From: Caenorhabditis elegans
Taxonomy: Eukaryota; Nematoda; Chromadorea; Rhabditida; Rhabditidae
Reading direction: 5' to 3'
Assembly: GCF_000002985.6 (NCBI RefSeq)
Contig: NC_003284.9
Coordinates: 13,454,001 to 13,518,000 of the forward strand
Length of the DNA: 64,000 nucleotides
Each line of letters begins with the position of its first letter. The first letter of the stretch is position 1. The translations under genes were made by a program, and so were the position numbers. The notes below the pieces were generated by a model, which was not told where the DNA came from, made no database searches, and worked only from the letters and a program-made list of their open reading frames with translations. Of the stretch, positions 57,070-64,000 are shown one piece after another.

Positions 57070-57969
57070 TTTGAACTCTAGAATGCCAAAGCACACCACT
57101 GGAATGAGCTTCGTGTAAACCATGGGCATATTTATACTGCTTCTACTATTGAAATTGTTCTAGTATAGAACTGGTAGTTGGATCAAGATAGTAAACGATT
57201 GACTGCGAGATATCATAGTTTGGCAAAAAACAAACAACTTTTATGACGTTCTAGGTGTTTGTAAAATGAAATGGTTCTGGAATGGGATTCCAACAAAGAG
57301 AGAAACGATTGTATCTGGAAATATATCACAGAACATGAATGTGGAACAAGGCTTGAAAATTTTTGCTGATATCTCCGTGCAATTTAGTGAAATGAATGAA
57401 AGTTTTGAAATTAGATTTTATTATCAAAGTTTCTATAAATATTTTTCCAATTATGAAAACATGAACAGGGCAAAACATAATAATCAACTGAAAACATACA
57501 CATACTTTTTAGGCATGTTGGTCAGAAATAACTTTTGCATATAGGTCTACAGAAACATAATTTTCAGGATTCGTGAATGTTGAACTAAAATCTGCACGAA
57601 AACACGTCTTAATTGAGAATACTTTTAAGTTATTTATTAATAAACCTTCGAGAAATAGCACACAAAAACTCATTCAGTAAAACAATTAGGGCTACAGATC
57701 GATAGTTCACATATTGTACAATTTGAATATAATATTTTTAAAAACTAACTATATATATTTGGCCGATTTTCAGTTTTCGTTTAAAATATTTACAACAATA
57801 TTTGATTTTTTGGCACCAATAAAGTAACGTGTGATACTGTAAATACTTGTCAATATAAATGAATTTAACTTTATAAGTTTGAGAACATAATTTTATTTAT
57901 GCTGCATGTTATCTGTTCGCAGCGAAAACTATCATCAAATACTTTCCGGTCAAAAACTTGAAAAAGGAT
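57070..57969. other. Collagen promoter and intergenic DNA
   Basis: Contains the TATA-like box of the collagen at 57127-57137. The rest is AT-rich without clear coding sequence. Confidence 0.45.
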
Positions 57970-58041
57970 GGGCCGAACCGGGGATTGAACCCGGGACCTC
58001 TCGCACCCAAAGCGAGAATCATACCACTAGACCATTCGGCC
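57970..58041 (-). tRNA. tRNA-Pro (anticodon UGG)
   Basis: On the minus strand a 72-nt cloverleaf starts GGCCGAATGG and ends TTCGGCC plus discriminator C (7-bp acceptor stem). The D-arm/A box is TGGTCTAGTGG, the anticodon stem is TCTCG..CGAGA with loop CTTTGGGTG containing TGG, and the T-arm/B box is GGTTCAATCC. No intron. It reads CCA proline codons. Confidence 0.95.
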
Positions 58042-58084
58042 ATGTTTCCCTGACATCTCTCCGTTATATATAACTCTTCCCTTG

Positions 58085-59067
58085 ATGTCTCTGTTTCTCC
58101 CTTTACATTTCTTTCACTGTGTTTTTGGGTTGTTAAGGTTTGCGTCTCGTTTCACCTTCGCTCTCTTTAATTTGGTTACCGTATTTCCTCTATTAGTAAG
58201 GCATGCAATACTAATTTTCGGATACCTATTTAGATGCAATACTACTAGAGAGTGGAGGTGCATGCTTCGTGTGTCACCCAGAAAAACAAACTCCTTTGTG
58301 AAACAAGCTATAAGATACATAGAACAACGGCAATGTTGGTTTCCAGAAATTTTTTATATTGATGTAATTGCAAGTCAGGATCACTTTGAAATTCTTGGCA
58401 AAAATTGCAGCGTAAAACTATACAAAGGAAAGGATATTTTCCGAGTTTTGGAAATAATCTGTAGTCTTGACGAGCATTTAGAAGTCTATGCTAAACTTTA
58501 TATAAGTAATTCTTTTAAAGAACTACAGGTTCAAAGAATTGTTTCAATTCTACTTCGTAAGAAAATATGTGTTGTGTGTGTGAACTTCATCGGAAGACTA
58601 ATGCCTAAGAAACTTTTTCGAAGTTTTTTGAAAATTAAGACGAATCAGTTGCGAGTTGATGTGACAATACCACACGATATAAAATTATGCAATTATAAAA
58701 TTAACAAATTATGGATTTTTTGCTTAATTTCATGTCCGTTGACCTGAAAGGTATCAATATCACTAGTCGACAATTGAACTACCTACTCAAGAAATGGCAG
58801 GAAAGGAGCTTTCGTTTAGTACATTTCAATGCAGTGCAAATAAAAACAAGTCTAGAGAAGTCTATCGTAATCGAAGGGACACAATCAACACCAGCGTTAG
58901 TTTAATTCAATTGTTTTATTTTGATACGATTAGTTAATTTTAGGTTGGTCTCCTGTTTCAAGATAATTCGAGTACATGACGGTGTTGCTCATTTCGAAAT
59001 CAGTGATAATAACTTCTGGCTCATTGTTGGAAAAATTGTAAATTATTCCACGGCACAGTCTCTGTAA
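58085..59067 (+). pseudogene. F-box-associated (FBA2-type) gene fragment, frameshifted
   Basis: The first frame runs to a stop at 58745-58747 (IRYIEQRQCWFPEIFYIDVI; KINKLWIF near its end). The second, shifted by one base, takes over at about 58711-58740 (SVDLKGINITSRQLNYLLKK) and joins across a GTTAGT/TTTTAG intron to 58944-59067 (VSCFKIIRVHDGVAHFEISD; stop). ITSRQLNYLLKKWQ and the final R-x-DG-x-A pattern are typical of worm F-box-associated domains. I see no clear F-box at the N terminus: the first 50 codons look unrelated and include a MITE-like segment. Probably a decayed member of that large, fast-evolving family. Confidence 0.45.
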
Positions 59068-59079
59068 CTAACAAGAAAA

Positions 59080-59690
59080 AATTCCCGCTCGTTGGAAACA
59101 TTACGTCATTATCCCTATCCTCAAGAAGGCTACAGACCATATCTTTAACTGTTCCCTTTGCTCGCATTATTGAACAAGTCATCTGTTCTCAAATCCGCAC
59201 ATACCACATATTTCCCGCATTATCTCTCTTCCCATTATTAGCATGTGTTTCTTCATTTTAGAAACTCGTCCTCCTCCCGTTCTGTTAACTTTCGACTTTG
59301 CTAAGGCTTTTGATAAACTTTCTCATGGTATCCTCCTTAATAAACTAAATAGTTTTAGTCTTGATAACCTCACCTGTTCATGGTTTGAAGAATTTAACAA
59401 CAGCAGAACTTTCTCTATCCAAATCAATAAATTTACTTTTAACGTCCCCTTCTTTTTATTTATAATGTTCAGTGCCGCCCCTTTTTATAATGTTTATAAA
59501 TGATTTATTGATTGATTTAGATCCCATCGTAAATGTTGCTTGCTTTGCTGACGGCATTAAAGTAATACACCACAACCCTACAGTTCTTCAAAAACTATTG
59601 ACCTTATAATTGATTGATCCAAACACAATACTCTCCCGCTGGCGCCAACCAAATCTTTTCTTCTCTTTCTGGGCACCCTAAATCAAAACA
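59080..59690 (+). pseudogene. Non-LTR retrotransposon reverse transcriptase remnant
   Basis: Several short frames line up as a broken RT: IPARWKHYVIIPILKKA then YRPISLTVPFARIIEQVI (59080-59200), TFDFAKAFDKLSHGILLNKL (59285-59345), WFEEFNNSRTFSIQINKFTF, then FINDLLIDLD and CFADGIKVIHHNP (59497-59570). The catalytic FADD is changed to FADG, and frameshifts separate the blocks. The order matches LINE-type RT motifs. Dead element. Confidence 0.85.
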
Positions 59691-61325
59691 ATGCCTACCC
59701 ACCTAAGTACAATACCTACCTAATAATACCTACGTAGTAGTGTTTTTTTTTCTGTTCCTTTTTTGCGTTTTGTTTCACCGTCGCAATTTAGTGATTCCTT
59801 GTTTCTCAATAGAATTGGTCTCATACATTTTGAAAAATGGAGCCAGCAGACACCACGGCAATCAATAAATCATTGAAGATTCACTAATTTTATTCATTGT
59901 TTAACATTATTTGAGCTATCGAGCACGATAAAATTCCTAATTGGACTGGCCAATATTCTGAACATGTTTAAAAAATCTCGTCGATGTGACGATTCTGGAA
60001 TGGAATGACGTTGTAGAAGATCATGAAAACATGGAAGCCGCTCCGAATTCCAAAAACCGCTGATTCATAGTGTTTCAGAGTATTTCAGTATGCACAACTT
60101 GTGAAAACTAACACATACGACGCAAACACCAGAATTTTTTTTTCAATTCATTCCTTTGCTTTTTGAAAATAAATTTTATCGTGCAATCTCTTTTGATTGT
60201 TTTATGTTCAAAACATTTTTTACAGATCTGTTAAACTTTTTTGCTTTACACGACAGCCCTCAACACTTTTTTGCAATTTCTCTGAAGAAAAAGCGATACA
60301 ACTGTGTCGTATGTCAACTCGCGTAGAGCCCACGCCAATCATTTTGAACCTTGTGCTCAGAGGCCAAGTGTAAGTGTTCCAGAAAAAAAAGCAGCACTTG
60401 TCGGTGAAAGAAAACCGGAATACAAAGTCGACAAAAAAAACAGTAAAAAAATATACGCTATAGAACAAAGGGAACAAATAACTTTGAAAAGTTCTGAAAA
60501 ATACTAAAAGATTGCCCCAAATTTATTATTTTTTAAAAGTTTGTAGATACCTTTATCGCGCAGGGATATTGAAATCTTGCCGAAATACAATAAGCGAAAT
60601 TATATAATTATCCCTTCTAGTAGGTTCCTCTTAAACGACGTGTAAAGTATTGATTCACAGACTCGCCAGAACTCAGAATACATGTATTATTGAAAAACGT
60701 GTTGTACTTAACATTTGAAAAACAATTGCAAAATGGAAATTTGACTAACCATGACACCAACAAAATATTACTGTACAATTACTGTACACTCTACGTTCCT
60801 AGCTTGTTGGTTGTACCTTATTCACTTAAATAAAACAGTTAAAAAAAAAATAAATTTTAAAACTTTGAACGTAATTTCAGGTGCACCTTTACCCAGAATT
60901 CTCAAACTGTCACATTTCTATTAACAGTTCAATGAACATCCAATTGCCACTCTTCGTTTTTGTATTGGGGTCAGAGGTGGAACCTTCAAACTTTGCAACA
61001 TTTTGCAAGACACGCCCACTGGAACACATGTCTAGGAGAAATCGGGTTAAACTCTCCCAGTTAAATTGCGGATTTGTTGACGACTTGTAGCTACGACTAC
61101 AGAAAATTGAGGTGAGATTTGGTTTTAAACAATGGTATTATCAATTTAAAAATTTATTTCCAGGTACACGAATTGAGATTAGAATTTGGCTAACATTTTA
61201 TAATAGAACTTTTCAAGTTTATACTGACTATTTTACATTTATGATGATTCGAATACGGTTTCAAAAAATAAAAAGCTGTTGATATCACTACGAAATTAAA
61301 AACAAGTTCAAAACAATAATTTCAG
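59691..61325. other. Intergenic before the insulin-like gene
   Basis: AT-rich. One small candidate: ATG at 60932 to the stop at 61088-61090 encodes 52 residues starting MNIQLPLFVFVLGSEV, signal-peptide-like, after a TTTCAG acceptor at 60879. It has no cysteine pattern I recognise. A further acceptor lies at 61163. These could be 5' exons of the insulin-like gene. Confidence 0.35.
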
Positions 61326-61731
61326 ATGAAGTTCGCAATTTTAATGCTTCTTTGCATTGTTTTGATCTTTGCAACTGGTGAGCCCTTGAAGCGTTATTGT
61401 GGAAAAAACCTTGTGAGGATAGTTCAAAAATTTTGCACATCCACTGAAAATTGCTTAAAGTTGAAAGGTAAGTTATTGTTAGTCCATGTGTGTACAAATT
61501 TAATTGACCATATAATTTATTTCTAAAAGTTTAATATTTCATAATTAAATTTGAAATTGTTCATCTATATGGAACAATTCCTCAAAACGCTGTTATTGTA
61601 TCTATCAATAAGAGCTGTTGGAAATTTTTTGAAAAATGCCAATAACTCTTTCAGATCAGGATTTAATCACTATTTGCGGAGTAGGAACGACTGAAAAGGA
61701 TATGTCAACAATCTGCTGCCCATCATTTTGA
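61326..61731 (+). CDS. Insulin-like peptide, gamma-type
   Basis: Exons 61326-61467 and 61655-61731 give 72 residues. The signal peptide is MKFAILMLLCIVLIFATG. The B-chain-like part is RYCGKNLVRIVQKFC followed by a third Cys (TSTENC). The A-chain-like part is ITICGVGTTEKDMSTICCPS. This spacing (C-x11-C-x5-C, then C-x12-CC-P) fits the worm insulin-like subgroup with three disulfides and no cleaved C-peptide. The intron lies between the two chains, as usual. The start ATG directly follows an AATTTCAG, suggesting SL1 trans-splicing or a 5'-UTR intron. Such peptides are secreted from neurons or gut and act on the DAF-2 receptor as agonist or antagonist. I cannot say which ins gene this is. Confidence 0.85.
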
Positions 61732-62050
61732 TAAAATGCTCTACATAAAAACTTCTAGTGATTTTCTTCTTAAATTTATTTTAGATTTTCATTTCTGTCC
61801 GACTACCTCATTCTTTTTCTATTGTTTTCAAGGCTCCTACTTTTTGAAAATATAGTATCTAAAAAACTTTATTTTAAAAAAATATGAAAGAATCATTGTC
61901 AGGAATTCACAACATTTAAGAGATCACACTAAAAATAAAACAGCGCAGCAGCACACAAAGATATATACACGTGGAGAAAGTGTCATAACATTGAAAAAAA
62001 AAATGAATAAGTCAAAATGGAAAAATACAAAAAAAAATGAATATCTGGTT

Positions 62051-63351
62051 TCACTTGTTGAAGTTGATTTGCTTGAGAACACGAGATTTTGTTGCCACCG
62101 CAGGCTTCAAGAACGGATGGCTCAATGCTCCACGAGCAGAAAGTCGCTTCGAATGATCATATCTCAGGCACTGTTGCACAAACTCGATTGCCTGTTTTGA
62201 CATCTGCGGGCTCAGATCCTTGAGGTTGGTCGGGCGATATTGTGGGAATGAGTCTCGGGCGATGACAGATTCACTCGGCCAATCCTTGCCAACTGGGGTG
62301 CCCATTTTCCTGAACAATTAATATAAGTTCAATATTGCAGTTTTTCTGTAATTAGGCAATCTTACGGGTTTTTTAAACATACATACTAAATTTTAGATTT
62401 TCTTGTAAAACTTACTTGAAAATGTCTGTCAACTGCTCAGCCTCGTTTTGGCCTACAAAAAGTGGCTGTCGGCAGTAAATTTCCGATACAATGCACCCGA
62501 GAGCCCACATGTCAACTGTACTGTTGTAGTAGGATTGAAGAAGAACTTCCGGTGATCGATACCAAAGAGTGACAACCTAAAACAATCGTATTTGTAAATA
62601 ACTAATTTTTAAAAATTTAAAAAGAAAAGGTAAAACTCTTAAAAAATGTACTGTTTGTTCTATAATTTTAATTTGAAAACCGAATACAAACCGACTTTAT
62701 ACATACAATAATTTTTTTAAAATCTTTTTTTTAAAGACATTTGTATGAAAAATAAGTTAGTGTATAGACATGCTTTCTCGAAATCAAGTTTTAAGCGTAA
62801 AAACTTACTAATGTTGTGAAAGCCGTTGTATTTGAGTACTCTTTTGACAATCCAAAATCAGCCAATTTCACGGTTTGATCTCTGTTGAGTAGAATATTCT
62901 GAGGCTTCAAATCCCGATGAATGATACTGTGTGTGTGAAGAAAATCCAGTGCTCGAACAATTTGTGCAGTGACATGTTTTGCTTGTTGCTCCGGAACTCC
63001 GCGTGGAATATTGCGCAGGAACGTGTGCAAATCCCAATCACACCTTTCCATTATCATATTTATCTTGAGAATTGCTCTCACGGGGTCAAGTTGATGAAAA
63101 ACAGACTTTAAGGAGATGATGTTCGGATGAGCTTTTCGTGCCAGATGCTTCATCACTGTTATTTCGCGAAGCACACTTTGCGGGATTCCCTCGTTTTTCG
63201 AAGAAATCATGATTTGCTTGAGTGCATACTGAAAAATTCGAATGTAATAATTCAATTGAGATGCAATAATGTAAAAACAAAAACATACGTCTTTTCCATC
63301 ATGAAGGCTTCGAACACGGTACACATTTCCATAGGCGCCTTTTCCAAGAGC
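62051..63351 (-). CDS. cdk-4: Cyclin-dependent kinase 4/6, 5' end outside
   Basis: Exons 63289-63351, 62809-63228, 62416-62576 and 62051-62309 encode 301 residues of kinase domain and the stop. [13 protein letters not shown] is the P-loop, YALKQIM contains the catalytic lysine, and [14 protein letters not shown] corresponds to the cyclin-binding PSTAIRE helix. [33 protein letters not shown] (T-loop and APE) and [13 protein letters not shown] follow. Worm CDK-4 with cyclin D (CYD-1) phosphorylates LIN-35 Rb for G1 progression. The first visible exon opens in phase 0 directly at the P-loop, so the N terminus is encoded by exons beyond base 64,000. The intron upstream of 63351 carries part of a palindromic repeat. 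The identity is supported by the CDK4/6-like sequence and by X linkage near sad-1. Confidence 0.92.
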
Positions 63352-63365
63352 CTGAAATAAAAATG

Positions 63366-63700
63366 TTAAAGATGGAGTAGCGCCAGTGGGGAAAATGCTA
63401 AACACCACTGCTATGGTCCCATTATTGCCGAATTTGATGATAAAACTTTTCAAAATTTTTTTTGAAAATTTTTTAATTACTGTCCAAAAGTGAAAATTAC
63501 TCGGTTTTTGCCGCTGATTATTTTGGAAGTCGACGGAAAAAATTGTTCTCCTACACTTTTTATTCTTTAATTTTGTTTTAATTATTTGTATTAAAACATT
63601 GTAGGGGTCGGAATATGCGGCATTGTTTTGGATTTCCTCAAAAGCTCACTTTTTTTAAATGTTGGCAATTTGCCAGAACTCGCAGAAAAGTTTTCAAATC
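63366..63700. repeat. Palindrome family, copy 5 (partial)
   Basis: Begins GATGGAGTAGCGCCAGTGGGG and continues with the same interior as copies 1 and 4 (ACATTGTAGGGGTCGGAATA, TTGGATTTCCTCAAAAGC). The right end is lost. It lies in the cdk-4 intron upstream of exon 63289-63351. Confidence 0.8.
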
Positions 63701-64000
63701 TGATGGCAGTTCTAAACTTTTTTTTCTAATAGCAAGTATATGTCGGATTGTCATTATTCAGTTTTACTAAAAATAAGGGCAAATTTCTATTCGAAGACAA
63801 TTTCTTGCCAAAATTTTGCCTAACAATTATTAGTTTCGACTATAAAAATTGGGTAATATATTTTGGATCGAGTTGGATCAAACTTTGGATATATTTTACA
63901 TTCAGAAACAATAATAGCTATCAAATCACTCAAATTAATCCTTATAAAAATTCAGAGCCACGTTCATTTTTCACTGCAGACTCCTTCCCTAATGTATTCA

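Noticed and set aside
58114-58320. Minus-strand open frame next to tRNA-Pro
   Set aside because: Overlaps the more coherent plus-strand F-box-associated frame; no splice signals.

Overview
The window is nematode genomic DNA and almost certainly Caenorhabditis elegans chromosome X. It is AT-rich, with short introns that start GTAAGT/GTGAGT and end TTTCAG. It carries nematode-only families (cuticle collagens, serpentine chemoreceptors, a gamma-type insulin-like peptide). Four genes are recognisable individually: tre-4 (trehalase), efn-3 (ephrin), sad-1 (presynaptic kinase) and cdk-4. From memory these belong to the neighbouring F15A2 and F18H3 cosmids; no database was searched. Exon boundaries were read by hand from splice sites and reading-frame continuity.

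Layout. 1-2533 (minus): N-terminal two thirds of a DEG/ENaC sodium channel. 2.9-8.8 kb (minus): an unrecognised polar protein encoded by many small exons, mostly of phase 0, with an internal tandem duplication, a mariner remnant and other insertions. A dead exon of the same kind lies at 12.4 kb, beyond a 2.5-kb long-inverted-repeat element (9.4-11.9 kb). 12.7-16.4 kb: two divergent cuticle collagen genes. 18.2-21.9 kb (plus): tre-4. 22.1-23.4 kb (minus): efn-3. 24.6-30.8 kb (minus): two related seven-transmembrane receptors, the first with a solo LTR in its first intron. 34.1-46.6 kb (minus): sad-1 with two alternative first exons. 53.7-56.0 kb (plus): a secreted protein with two DM13-like domains. 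56.1-57.1 kb (minus): a third collagen, close paralogue of the first. 57,970-58,041 (minus): tRNA-Pro(UGG). 58-59.7 kb (plus): a frameshifted F-box-associated-type gene and a non-LTR reverse-transcriptase remnant. 61.3-61.7 kb (plus): an insulin-like peptide gene. 62.1-63.4 kb (minus): the kinase core of cdk-4, whose 5' end lies outside.

The genes do not form an operon or pathway. Three are linked to neuronal development or signalling (efn-3, sad-1, the receptors) and three to cuticle, but this is ordinary X-chromosome mixing. The most unusual material is the modular small-exon gene at 2.9-8.8 kb (duplicated cassettes, two 61-nt frame-breaking exons, a donor/acceptor pair only 14 nt apart) and the density of palindromic elements, including at least five copies of one 0.3-0.5-kb family that begins with a GGTGGAGTAGCGCCAGTGG-type end.
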